Shown here: positions 26,671-34,690 of the stretch, in pieces
How the letters are laid out: each line of letters starts with the position of its first letter
Numbering within the stretch: position 1 is the stretch's first letter
From: Paenibacillus foliorum
Lineage (GTDB): Bacteria; Bacillota; Bacilli; Paenibacillales; NBRC-103111
Length of the DNA stretch: 64,000 nucleotides
Assembly (NCBI RefSeq): GCF_013141765.1
Contig: NZ_WHOD01000070.1
Coordinates: 248,001-312,000, forward strand
Reading direction: 5' to 3'
Position numbers and translations under genes: made by a program
The notes under the pieces: model-generated
The model's database searches: none
Told to the model about the DNA's origin: nothing
The model's input: the letters and a program-made list of their open reading frames with translations, nothing else

Positions 26671-26712
26671 AAAAAAAGGTGAACTGCCTTATGGCAGTTC
26701 ACCTTTTTTTTG
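26671..26712. terminator. Bidirectional terminator between convergent genes
   Basis: AGGTGAACTGCC and GGCAGTTCACCT form a perfect 12-bp stem with a TTAT loop, flanked by A7 on the left and T8 on the right, so it works on both strands. The stop codon of the minus-strand methyltransferase (26689-26691) sits in the loop, so its last codons are part of its own terminator. Confidence 0.95.
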
Positions 26713-27807
26713 TATAAGCACCTTAAACAACTCACTCATTTGATCGCTCAGCAGCAGCTGCCTAACCGCTCGATTGCGCCTCGCGGCAGCACTGAAAGGA
26801 TCCGGTGATGCCGTATCCTGAAGCTTTTGCAGCAGTCCGTTTTCCACCAGAAATTGCTTTTGTGTAATAAACTGTTCTTGCTTTAGCCCTACTGCAGCCC
26901 CTTCTTTAATTAAACAGCTGAAATTGACATGTGACGTAATGTCTTGTTCTCCTGGGTGTGTATAAGGGTTGTCCTCGGCTACATGCTTACGATAGGTCAT
27001 GAGTGTACCATTCATTCGATATGGAGCGTAGAGCTCCTCTGATCGATCTCCATAATCAATCGTCACCAATTGACCTCTTCCTATCGAATGACCGATCCGA
27101 TGAATCCACGCAGTGGCCTCCAAATTCACTTCCAGCAGCTGCCCATCCTGCATTTCTACTCCTTGACTATTTATGTAATCCAGCACAGGACCTGCAGCTA
27201 ACAGAAATAATTTGTCACGAAAGCCGCCTTCCCTGTCATCCCACTCTACGTATATTTCATAAAGCTGTCCTTTCACTATTTGTACCCTGTGTACCGGAAA
27301 AGCATCCAATAATTCATTGGAGAATACGATAACATTGTCTCTGGGAGCCGCAATCAACCACTCCTGCTCATTCATCCATTGGACCCGCTCTGCGTGTTCA
27401 GCTAGCCTATCTGCCTGCACAGCACGATGATGAGGGCTTGCCTCCACAGATATGTAGGCCATTCGCTTATAAACCGTCATAGCGCTTACCTTGAGCTCGT
27501 CCAAGAGCTGCTGAGCCAGTTGACCCGTGCCGCCTCCCCATTCGACTAATGTTAGCTCTTGTTCTGTACCCAACTCTTCTGCCTGACTAGCAACATAGTT
27601 AGCCAGCACCTCTCCAAACAGCCCACCTATCGCAGAGCTAGTGTAAAAATCGCCATTCCGACCTATCTTATCCTTATTATTCATATAATAGCCATGCTCA
27701 GGGTGGTACAAGCAAAGCTCCATATAATCTCGAAAAGAAATGGCAAGCTTGGGGCTATTTTCAATAAAACGACGTATTATTCCGATTAAAGCTGTATTTC
27801 CAAGCAC
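26689..27807 (-). CDS. MidA-family SAM-dependent methyltransferase
   Basis: A 372-residue protein of the COG1565/MidA (NDUFAF7-like) family. Segments seen: ISFRDYMELCLYHPEHGYY, GDFYTSSAIGGLFGEVLA, the SAM loop LVEWGGGTGQLA, and VIVFSNELLDAFPVHRV. The mitochondrial members methylate an arginine in complex I; bacterial substrates are not established. The start is GTG at 27807, with an AGGCGGG RBS. Probably monocistronic. Confidence 0.85.
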   Translation of the reverse strand: MLGNTALIGIIRRFIENSPKLAISFRDYMELCLYHPEHGYYMNNKDKIGRNGDFYTSSAIGGLFGEVLANYVASQAEELGTEQELTLVEWGGGTGQLAQQLLDELKVSAMTVYKRMAYISVEASPHHRAVQADRLAEHAERVQWMNEQEWLIAAPRDNVIVFSNELLDAFPVHRVQIVKGQLYEIYVEWDDREGGFRDKLFLLAAGPVLDYINSQGVEMQDGQLLEVNLEATAWIHRIGHSIGRGQLVTIDYGDRSEELYAPYRMNGTLMTYRKHVAEDNPYTHPGEQDITSHVNFSCLIKEGAAVGLKQEQFITQKQFLVENGLLQKLQDTASPDPFSAAARRNRAVRQLLLSDQMSELFKVLIQKKGELP

Positions 27808-27891
27808 TCTGTCTTCCCGCCTTCCCTACAAAATTGCGTCTTAATATTTAATATTGATTACATTTTCGATGTAGATGCTACCTTTTCACTA

Positions 27892-27920
27892 AAGACAAAG
27901 CTAAGTGTTCTAGTTATAAT
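27892..27920 (+). promoter_or_regulatory. Probable SigA-type promoter of the 27992 lipoprotein gene
   Basis: AAGACA (27892-27897) and TATAAT (27915-27920) are separated by 17 bp, about 70 bp before the start codon. The -10 is consensus and the -35 has four of six matches. Confidence 0.6.
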
Positions 27921-27991
27921 AGATGGAGTGTTGAAACGAGCAAGAATAAAATCACATGAATACTGTAAAATGGAAGGAGCCTAACAACATC

Positions 27992-28954
27992 GTGGCAGTA
28001 AGCAAATGGAAAATCACCGCACGAGCATCACTATTATCCGCTGCCTTGGTATTGTTTGTAACAGGCTGCACCGATTATAAGCAAATCAAAGCGGACCTAC
28101 TTCAAGCTGTCAGCAAGCAAGAGGAAGTTAAAAACTATCGTTTCGCTGGGTCCATTGAGCTGAAAGCAGATGCAGCATTGCTTGGACAAGCCAACCCCTT
28201 CGCCGCCGCTCTATTCGCTATACTGAAAGATAGTAAAATCGAATATACAGGGATAACCGCTCTTGAACCCTCGTCCCAATTGGAAACGAGTCTTAAAGTA
28301 ACACCAACCGGGGGAACTGCAATCGACATTCCTATCCTCATTAAAGATAGCAAATTGTTTTTCCATATGCCAGCTTTAAATAAAGAGGATGAGTATATGG
28401 TGCTGCCTATCCAAGCATCTTCCAGTAGTACAGAGCCTTTGAAGAATACAGGGCATTTGACTGCCACGCTTAATCAGCAGCTTTTGAATGGTGTCGATCC
28501 GAATTGGCTGCAGCCTACGAAGGAGCTCATCACCTTAGCTGATGGTACTGCCGCCAATCGGATTACCCTTGCTATTAACTCCAAGAATGAAAAGGCGTTT
28601 GCAGATTATTGGGATCAATCACTCCCTGGATTCTTAGAGCTGTTGAAGACCAACGGCTTGGCGACTGGCGCCTCTATTGATTCATGGCAAGCCACGTTGA
28701 AGCAAATTAAATTTAAAGCACCCACGACCCTCGATATGCTTATTGATAATGACGGTTATATTCACGAGCAGAAATGGAACTTGATCTTTACAGCTGGAGG
28801 AAGCACCAACGAGAATCGTATCGTTTGGACTCAGACACTTTCCGAGATTAATAAAAAACCTGCATTTACTAAGGAAATTCCCGCTAAGCAGAAATCACTT
28901 GATGAGCTGCTGAAGCTTACCCAGCAAGCACCTGCTGTTAAGAAAACTAACTAA
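27992..28954 (+). CDS. Lipoprotein of unknown function
   Basis: A 320-residue predicted lipoprotein. The GTG start at 27992 follows AAGGAG and gives a clean signal peptide ending in the lipobox VTGC. An ATG 12 codons upstream is possible but would prepend a polar stretch. The mature part has alternating beta-like segments (NYRFAGSIELKAD, YTGITAL, FFHMPAL), reminiscent of LolA/LppX-like folds that bind lipids or sense the envelope. That resemblance is an impression, not a family assignment. It is flanked by its own promoter and terminator. Confidence 0.7.
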   Translation: MAVSKWKITARASLLSAALVLFVTGCTDYKQIKADLLQAVSKQEEVKNYRFAGSIELKADAALLGQANPFAAALFAILKDSKIEYTGITALEPSSQLETSLKVTPTGGTAIDIPILIKDSKLFFHMPALNKEDEYMVLPIQASSSSTEPLKNTGHLTATLNQQLLNGVDPNWLQPTKELITLADGTAANRITLAINSKNEKAFADYWDQSLPGFLELLKTNGLATGASIDSWQATLKQIKFKAPTTLDMLIDNDGYIHEQKWNLIFTAGGSTNENRIVWTQTLSEINKKPAFTKEIPAKQKSLDELLKLTQQAPAVKKTN

Positions 28955-29008
28955 ACCTCCTGCTGCTGGGAACTTCGTTTTAATTTCTTTGAACCTATGT
29001 GGTTTTTA

Positions 29009-29044
29009 AAAATACTTCTTCTTATGAAGAAGTATTTTTTTTCA
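29009..29044 (+). terminator. Rho-independent terminator of the 27992 lipoprotein gene
   Basis: AAATACTTCTT and AAGAAGTATTT form an 11-bp stem with a 6-nt loop, followed by a run of T. It lies 55 bp after the stop. Confidence 0.9.
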
Positions 29045-29046
29045 TT

Positions 29047-29087
29047 ATTATCATAAAATTGTGATAATGTTATCTTATACTTATATA
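29047..29087 (+). promoter_or_regulatory. Promoter with a palindromic operator over the -35
   Basis: TTGTGA (29059-29064) and TATATA (29082-29087) are spaced by 17 bp, about 30 bp before the RBS of the 29116 gene. A palindrome with perfect 7-bp arms, ATTATCA (29047-29053) and TGATAAT (29062-29068), has its right arm covering the -35 element, as expected for a repressor site. The regulator is unknown. Confidence 0.6.
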
Positions 29088-29115
29088 GCCGTTCACTTAG
29101 GAGGAATCTATTCTG

Positions 29116-30213
29116 ATGAGACCCCTTCAACAAGCCATTTGTCTCATCCTTTGTCTTGTCATTGGACTGTCTCCCTGCCAGCTTGCTTACGCGGCCAATA
29201 CGGAAGAAACCAAGCTGCTGCTCCAGAAAAGCCTTACTGTATTCGAGGTGGATCAAGAATTGGCCCGAATTGAGAAGCAAGAGGAGAGCCTCGTTGGCAA
29301 GCTTGCTTCAACTGAGCAGGAGCTCAAGGCTCAGCAAGCCCTCTCAGCAGACACAAAGCGCCATGCTGCGAAGGTTCTAAGAGCTTATTATATGGGAGAT
29401 CGAGATTCTCTGTGGGTGCTCTTATTCTCTATTTCTTCATTCAAGGACGCCCTTACGACTTTTGAATATTTACAAATGATCATCAGAAACGACCGTGAAT
29501 CTCTGAAACGATATACCGATAATCAAAAGCAGCTTCAGGAGCTCTCTGCATCGCTTTCCACATCCAAGACTGCATTGCTCCAAACCAAGGACCGTTATAT
29601 TGCTCAGCGCGAGAAATTAATTCTTCTTCAAAAGCAGCTTGATGAAGATTTGGCCAAACACTCCGAAGCAGCCGAAATATTAAAGCAGATGACAAATCTG
29701 ACCGTACAATGGCAAAATAAAGGCATACCGCTTTTCAAAATGTATTTTCAGGCCTTGGCGCAAGCTATGAAGCAGCTTCCCGAGATACTATCCGATTCGA
29801 ACGAAGGCAAGAGCAATCATCTTATCATAAATGGCTTTCAATATACGTTTCAAATTACTGATCAAGAGCTAAACAGCTTCTTACGGAGCAAAAATGAGTT
29901 GTTTCGAAATATGACCTTTCGGTTTACTGACTCTCAAGTCATAACAACGGGTACCCAAGACGGGATGGAGGTTCTCATTAAAGGTAAATATGAATTAGCC
30001 GTTAAAGACGAACCTAAGGGAAAGACCTACGTACGTTTTCGTATCGAAAGTCTGCAGTTCAATGGCTTTGAGCTACCCGCAACCACCATAGAGGCTATGG
30101 AAAAGGAGTTCGACTTGGGAGTATATCCACAAACTGTTGCTTCTTTTCTACTCGTAACTGGCGTTAAGCTCGAGGAAGGCAAGCTCAGCCTCATGCTGAA
30201 GCTAGCTTTGTAA
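29116..30213 (+). CDS. Secreted coiled-coil protein of unknown function
   Basis: A 365-residue protein. A signal peptide ends LAYAA (about residue 27). Residues 30-190 are largely coiled coil with the RHAAKVLRAYYMGDRDSLWVLLFSISSFKDAL stretch, reminiscent of the N-terminal coiled-coil domain of CwlO/PcsB-type hydrolases. The C-terminal half (about 230-365) is beta-rich, with ITDQELNSFLRSKNELF, a possible DUF2993/LmeA-like lipid-binding fold. There is no hydrolase domain, so a role as a cell-envelope adaptor or activator is conceivable. RBS AGGAGGA. Possibly co-transcribed with the next gene, 53 bp downstream. Confidence 0.75.
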   Translation: MRPLQQAICLILCLVIGLSPCQLAYAANTEETKLLLQKSLTVFEVDQELARIEKQEESLVGKLASTEQELKAQQALSADTKRHAAKVLRAYYMGDRDSLWVLLFSISSFKDALTTFEYLQMIIRNDRESLKRYTDNQKQLQELSASLSTSKTALLQTKDRYIAQREKLILLQKQLDEDLAKHSEAAEILKQMTNLTVQWQNKGIPLFKMYFQALAQAMKQLPEILSDSNEGKSNHLIINGFQYTFQITDQELNSFLRSKNELFRNMTFRFTDSQVITTGTQDGMEVLIKGKYELAVKDEPKGKTYVRFRIESLQFNGFELPATTIEAMEKEFDLGVYPQTVASFLLVTGVKLEEGKLSLMLKLAL

Positions 30214-30266
30214 TAGTTTACATCTTTACTTGGCACTAAAAATAACAATCGATGGAGTCGTGGAAA

Positions 30267-30767
30267 ATGACTATAGCACTAAAACCTGCTCTTTTAATGG
30301 ATATGCCGGATGGCAAGCTGCCGGGCTTTTATGCTCAAATTATTAAAGCATTAGCCGCTAAAGCTCCCTTATTCGACCGTGATAAAGAATTGCTGATTTT
30401 CAATTCTCCTATCGAAAGGGAGCCGGCTTACTCCATCATGGAGCAATATAAAATACCTTATGAAAACATGGATTTACTGCTGCTTCCAGATACGGTGAAC
30501 ACACGACCCGATTTTACAGATTACGGTTTTGTTAGCCGTTCCGAGCACAGCTATGCTTATGCCGATTCCGTCTACTTATTTACACTCCATCCCACAGAAC
30601 CTGCCGCCGAGCCGATTCAGGCGCTTCAGCAGCTAGAAGAGCATTTACTTGCTTCCATACCGCAAGCAGAGGTCATCTATGTTGTCGACATACAATTGGA
30701 TGAGCTGATGAAACGTATTGCCCAAGCATACAGTTGTGAGATTCGCCCATTTCCAAGGCAGGCTTAA
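30267..30767 (+). CDS. Hypothetical protein
   Basis: A 166-residue, probably cytoplasmic protein. I do not recognise a family. It contains an acidic/aromatic middle part (PYENMDLLLLPD, SYAYADSVYLF) and a C-terminal helix with IVVDIQLDEL-like pattern. The ATG at 30267 is preferred over the one at 30252 because GGAG lies nine bases upstream, whereas the earlier ATG has no RBS. It ends at a bidirectional terminator and probably belongs to the 29116 transcript. Confidence 0.65.
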   Translation: MTIALKPALLMDMPDGKLPGFYAQIIKALAAKAPLFDRDKELLIFNSPIEREPAYSIMEQYKIPYENMDLLLLPDTVNTRPDFTDYGFVSRSEHSYAYADSVYLFTLHPTEPAAEPIQALQQLEEHLLASIPQAEVIYVVDIQLDELMKRIAQAYSCEIRPFPRQA

Positions 30768-30823
30768 CTCTATCTTGGAGATCGATCCCCCACTCACTCA
30801 CCTCAAGCCTCTAAACTATATAT

Positions 30824-30876
30824 CAAAAAAAAAGCGCAGCAGTAAGGGTTCACCCTCTTACTACTGCGCTTTTTAA
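30824..30876. terminator. Bidirectional terminator between the 30267 gene and ylaK
   Basis: AGCGCAGCAGTAAG pairs with CTTACTACTGCGCT (one bulge), flanked by a run of A on the left and T on the right. It serves both the plus-strand gene and ylaK, whose stop is 2 bp away. Confidence 0.92.
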
Positions 30877-30877
30877 G

Positions 30878-32209
30878 TTACAGTAAATCAGCCGCGAGCT
30901 GCGCCAGATGCGAGCGTTCACCGCGCTCCAAAGTAATGTGTCCACTGATGTTTTGAGCTTTAAAACGTTCTACAACATAGGTCAGACCATTGCTGGAAGC
31001 ATCCAGATAAGGATGATCAATCTGCTCTGGATCACCCAGCAGCACGATTTTACTTCCCTCGCCTACCCTAGATACAATCGTTTTAATTTCATGCTTTGAT
31101 AAGTTTTGAGCCTCATCAATAATAATAAATTGCCCCGGAATGGAACGTCCTCTTATATAGGTGAGTGCCTCAACCTGAATACTTCCCAGTCCGGCCAATA
31201 TTTTTTCAATATCCCCAGCCTTCTTCGTATCAAATAAATATTCCAGATTATCATAGATCGGCTGCATCCAAGGACGAAGCTTCTCTTCTTTTTCCCCTGG
31301 TAAATACCCGATATCTTTTCCCATGGGTACAACTGGCCGGGCAATCAATAGCTTTTTATATTTCCGCTCGTCCTCGACCTTCATTAATCCGGCTGCCAGG
31401 GTCAGCAATGTTTTCCCTGTACCCGCTTTCCCCGTCAAGGTCACGATGGGAATCTCATCATTAAGAAGAAGCTCCAATGCCATTCGCTGCTGCGCATTCC
31501 GGGCACCTATTCCCCAAATAGGGTCATTGCTAAGGAACAGCGGTTCCAGCTTCTTGCCATCGGCATTCACCTTCAGCAAAGCGGATTTAGACGTACCCAT
31601 CTCATCCTTGAGTATAACGAATTCATGAGGATTTAGAGGGTAGGCTAAATGAAGCGAACTAACGTTTAAATACCGGTAAGTATAAAATTCATCAATTACC
31701 GAAGGATGTGCAAGAATCGTTAGATACCCCATATACATGTCCGGCATATTGACAATCCGGTCTGTTAAATAATCCTGCGCAGTTAAACCAAGTACATCCG
31801 CCTTTATCCTGACAAGTGTGTCTTTACTGACCATCACAACAGGTCTTGGATTCGGCTTTTCCTGTTCTTCCATATGATAATTAAGTGCTACCGCCAAAAT
31901 ACGGTTATCATTGGTTCCCTCGGCAAACGTTTCTTGAAGCTTCGCAAAGCTCCGGTGATTTAATTCAACCTTTAGACTTCCGCCACTTGGCAGATCAATG
32001 CCTTCATACAGCCTGCCTTGGCAACGCAAACCATCCATCATCCGTGAGATCTGTCTGGCGTTGCGACCAAGTTCATCCGCATTGCGCTTCTTATTGTCAA
32101 TTTCCTCGAGCACAATAGCAGGTATAACCACCTCATTATCCTCAAAAGCGTAAATCGCATTCGGGTCCTGTAAGAGTACGTTGGTATCCAGCACAAAAAT
32201 TTTTTTCAT
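30878..32209 (-). CDS. ylaK: PIN-PhoH fusion ATPase/nuclease (PhoH2, YlaK)
   Basis: A 443-residue protein with an N-terminal PIN ribonuclease domain (FVLDTNVLLQDP, VVIPAIVLEEID, with acidic residues typical of the active site) and a C-terminal PhoH ATPase (Walker A LTGKAGTGKT, Walker B FIIIDEAQN). Such PhoH2 proteins couple RNA unwinding to cleavage. The start at 32209 follows GGGAGGG; 14 more in-frame codons lie upstream. It stands divergently from ylaJ and two genes from ylaL, as in B. subtilis (ylaJ-ylaK-ylaL). Confidence 0.93.
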   Translation of the reverse strand: MKKIFVLDTNVLLQDPNAIYAFEDNEVVIPAIVLEEIDNKKRNADELGRNARQISRMMDGLRCQGRLYEGIDLPSGGSLKVELNHRSFAKLQETFAEGTNDNRILAVALNYHMEEQEKPNPRPVVMVSKDTLVRIKADVLGLTAQDYLTDRIVNMPDMYMGYLTILAHPSVIDEFYTYRYLNVSSLHLAYPLNPHEFVILKDEMGTSKSALLKVNADGKKLEPLFLSNDPIWGIGARNAQQRMALELLLNDEIPIVTLTGKAGTGKTLLTLAAGLMKVEDERKYKKLLIARPVVPMGKDIGYLPGEKEEKLRPWMQPIYDNLEYLFDTKKAGDIEKILAGLGSIQVEALTYIRGRSIPGQFIIIDEAQNLSKHEIKTIVSRVGEGSKIVLLGDPEQIDHPYLDASSNGLTYVVERFKAQNISGHITLERGERSHLAQLAADLL

Positions 32210-32314
32210 ATGAGTCCCTCCCAGGTTTGGTGTTTGGCTGTCGTTATACATAGGAATACACAGTCAAGGACAAACTAACCAAAGCATCTAAGGGATAGAA
32301 AGGAACGATCAATA

Positions 32315-32863
32315 ATGAGAATATTTGTCTACTGTTTCCTGCTGTTGTTCGTCTTAGTAGGTTGTACCCAATCACCAAAGAATGGAGCTTCCCCCTCTCC
32401 GACAAATGATGCGAATCGACAAATCAAGGTGCAACAAACGGCTCCTCAGAAAAAAGAAATCATCGATTCTCGGGCCGTCTCTGAACGTTTGGAGCAAATA
32501 GCCACCAGCATACCACAGGTAGAAAGCGCCAAATGCGTCGTTTTCGGAAACACTGCGGTAGTCGGGATCAATTTGCCTCCAGCGATGGACCGTGCCAAAG
32601 TGGGAACTATTAAGCTCTCCGTTGCAGAAGCGTTGAAAAAGGATCCTTACGGCGTTGATGCTATTGTAACAGCGGATATTGATCTTGCTGCAAGGATTGG
32701 TAATGTAAGGGACAGTATTCGTAACGGCAGGCCGTTTAGAGGTTTTGCTGAGGAAATGGCGGAAATTATAGGCCGAATTATTCCTCAAATGCCGCGGGAT
32801 GTTGAAGAGCCCACTCCCCCTCAGAAAGCTACGGAACCGCAAATTCCTAATGCCAACCTATAG
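32315..32863 (+). CDS. ylaJ: YhcN/YlaJ-family sporulation lipoprotein
   Basis: A 182-residue predicted lipoprotein: a short signal peptide ending LVGC (Cys17), a linker of about 35 residues, then the YhcN/YlaJ domain (VESAKCVVFGNTAVVGINL, ADIDLAARI). Homologues are spore lipoproteins linked to germination. The RBS AAAGGAACG is 6-8 bases upstream. In B. subtilis ylaJ and ylaK are on the same strand; here they are divergent, an orientation change. Confidence 0.88.
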   Translation: MRIFVYCFLLLFVLVGCTQSPKNGASPSPTNDANRQIKVQQTAPQKKEIIDSRAVSERLEQIATSIPQVESAKCVVFGNTAVVGINLPPAMDRAKVGTIKLSVAEALKKDPYGVDAIVTADIDLAARIGNVRDSIRNGRPFRGFAEEMAEIIGRIIPQMPRDVEEPTPPQKATEPQIPNANL

Positions 32864-32883
32864 CCACCGACATCTTAGATATG

Positions 32884-32922
32884 GAGAAAAAGCCTAGAAT
32901 CCAAAAACATTCTAGGCTTTCT
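32884..32922. terminator. Bidirectional terminator between ylaJ and ylaL
   Basis: AAGCCTAGAAT and ATTCTAGGCTT form an 11-bp perfect stem, loop CCAAAAAC, with A-rich left and T-rich right flanks. The ylaL stop codon TAG (32912-32914) lies in its right arm. Confidence 0.9.
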
Positions 32923-33364
32923 TCATGGCTTCAAAAACTTGATTATCCAGCTTTTCAGCTGCACGCTTGTCATATGTTTTCTCGTATTCAGGCGCAGAGG
33001 AAATACGTGCTCCATAGAACATCGCATCTCTCACTACTGAGATGTCAATATCAAAACAAGCCAGCTTGAAAGGCACGCCTTCAAGCGCATCGGTAACAAG
33101 ACGACCGTTGCCATAAATGGCATGAACCGATCCTGCTCCAACAAAGGTAAGATTCAATTGTGGGTTCTGTTTAATATTGCTCACAATGCGTGAACGTTGA
33201 TCCACAGCAAAGCGAACTGTGCCCGATTCCTTGGCATAGAGCCAGGAGATGGCATTCATACTTGGTGCGCCGGATTCAAAATCGATTGTGCTTAGAAGCG
33301 CAAATGATTCTTTTTGCAAGGCTGCAAATAATGGCTCCGGCAGTAGTGTGATCGTTTCTGCCAT
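32912..33364 (-). CDS. ylaL: Pyridoxamine 5'-phosphate oxidase-like protein (YlaL)
   Basis: A 150-residue protein of the PNPOx-like FMN-binding split-barrel family. It has FALLSTIDFESGAPSMNAISWLY and IVSNIKQNPQLNLTFVG, typical of the fold. A true pyridoxal oxidase role is not shown; many members bind FMN, heme or F420. The start at 33364 has AGGAGGGG. Neighbourhood with ylaJ and ylaK supports YlaL. Confidence 0.85.
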   Translation of the reverse strand: MAETITLLPEPLFAALQKESFALLSTIDFESGAPSMNAISWLYAKESGTVRFAVDQRSRIVSNIKQNPQLNLTFVGAGSVHAIYGNGRLVTDALEGVPFKLACFDIDISVVRDAMFYGARISSAPEYEKTYDKRAAEKLDNQVFEAMKKA

Positions 33365-33550
33365 GGCTACCCCTCCTGCATTATTTTCTTTAACTATTAC
33401 TGTGTCGATGACTATATTATAACACAGGTACGAGTCGGCAACCACAGACAGTTGTGGATGTCCATCCTAGAGACATATGTATGACTTCGGCCACTCCCTT
33501 TCATTCCTGATACTATATTTTATCGATAATTCAGCTAGTTATGTCAATTG

Positions 33551-33826
33551 TCATTGATTGTTATACTTAGGATTAGAATTAATATCGTGAAGCAGCTGCT
33601 CTACAGATTCTTTATCAAACATAAGCTTTTTCTGCTTTCCATCAACTTCATAATGGATATGAACCATGGATTCATCCTCGGTCGTTTCAAGACTTGTCAC
33701 CGCATGATCCTCATGTATAATTTCTTCAAAAAACTGTCTGGTTTCTTCTGCAGCATGATCATCTTTCCTTGCCTCAGCTACTACCTTGATCTGCAACCAG
33801 TTAAAAAGCGCGTCCTCCAGCCTCAC
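33551..33826 (-). CDS. Small acidic protein of unknown function
   Basis: 91 residues, acidic, with no membrane segment. RKDDHAAEETRQFFEEIIHEDHAV suggests a helix and VHIHYEVDGKQKKLMFD a short beta sheet. I do not recognise the family. The GTG start follows AAGGAGG, 2 bp from the stop of the upstream gene, so it is the last member of a ylaH operon. Confidence 0.75.
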   Translation of the reverse strand: MRLEDALFNWLQIKVVAEARKDDHAAEETRQFFEEIIHEDHAVTSLETTEDESMVHIHYEVDGKQKKLMFDKESVEQLLHDINSNPKYNNQ

Positions 33827-33828
33827 TA

Positions 33829-34281
33829 TTAATTCTCCTCCTTAAGCAGAGCGATAGCATATCCTTGTTTATGCCACCTTAGCATCGTATTAACCCATAG
33901 GTGAATGATATCATCTTCTGTTGCATCAACGACCTTCACAGCGGCGCTGTTGAGCCATTCATCCATTTCTTTATTGGACGGCAGCCTGTCCAAATAGGCT
34001 TGTGCACAATGAGATAGCTCCAGCCTGCCTTGTCCAAAGACAACCGGCTCATCGCTTGAAAGCTCGAACGGCAAGTCATCGATACCACAGGCCAGCTCGG
34101 ACTCATCACTGAGCATAAGGTTCGCCTTGAAGCTCACAATCAGCCTTGGATGAACCGACTTAAGCCATGCAAGAAAGCGGTCTGCTTTCTCCACAGGCCG
34201 CAGCTCCATACGATCTGTTAATAAAGTAATAACCTGTTCCTGCTCATCAATAACGATGGGGGTTAGCCAAAGACTGCTCAT
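33829..34281 (-). CDS. Hypothetical protein
   Basis: 150 residues, soluble. I do not recognise it. It contains LTDRMELRPVEKADRFLAWLKSVHPRLIVS and a C-terminal helix DDIIHLWVNTMLRWHKQGYAIALLK. The ATG at 34281 is preferred to the GTG two codons earlier because GAGG is seven bases upstream. It lies 18 bp after ylaH and 2 bp before the next gene, so the three are probably one operon. Confidence 0.75.
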   Translation of the reverse strand: MSSLWLTPIVIDEQEQVITLLTDRMELRPVEKADRFLAWLKSVHPRLIVSFKANLMLSDESELACGIDDLPFELSSDEPVVFGQGRLELSHCAQAYLDRLPSNKEMDEWLNSAAVKVVDATEDDIIHLWVNTMLRWHKQGYAIALLKEEN

Positions 34282-34299
34282 AGGCACACCTCAACCTTC

Positions 34300-34569
34300 T
34301 CACTTTCTGTTCGTCCGTTCCTGAAAGAAATAACGAATTTTCACCATCAACATCAAAGCGACCGCTACCGCCATACTCGGGATAATGGGCAACGCTGCCA
34401 TTTGAAACAGAAGCAGCATAAATGCCCCTACTCCAAGAAGCAAATAAATGACTGCTTCCTTCAGAATCGGCAGCCTGCGCGTTTTAAAAACCTTATTATA
34501 AACATATGTAATTAAAACAAATATGATTAAATAAGTAATATATGGATGGGCGCGAAACCATTCGGTCAT
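34300..34569 (-). CDS. ylaH: YlaH-like membrane protein
   Basis: 89 residues with two or three hydrophobic helices, the segment FKTRRLPILKEAVIYLLLGVGAF and a basic C-terminus. This matches the YlaH-like family. Its place just after typA is the same as in B. subtilis (ylaG/typA-ylaH). Function unknown. RBS AGGAGG. Confidence 0.8.
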   Translation of the reverse strand: MTEWFRAHPYITYLIIFVLITYVYNKVFKTRRLPILKEAVIYLLLGVGAFMLLLFQMAALPIIPSMAVAVALMLMVKIRYFFQERTNRK

Positions 34570-34645
34570 TATGTGGAAACCTCCTACGTTCTGAGTAACT
34601 CTCAGTTATCTTTCTAAAATCTTTAACACCAGTTACCTGATAATT

Positions 34646-34678
34646 TTAAAAAGAAAGCTCTGATTTATCAGAGCTTTC
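34646..34678 (-). terminator. Rho-independent terminator of typA
   Basis: AAAGCTCTGAT and ATCAGAGCTTT form an 11-bp stem with a short AA-type loop, followed on the minus strand by CTTTTT. It lies 13 bp past the typA stop and separates typA from ylaH. Confidence 0.92.
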
Positions 34679-34690
34679 CGGTTAACATTA

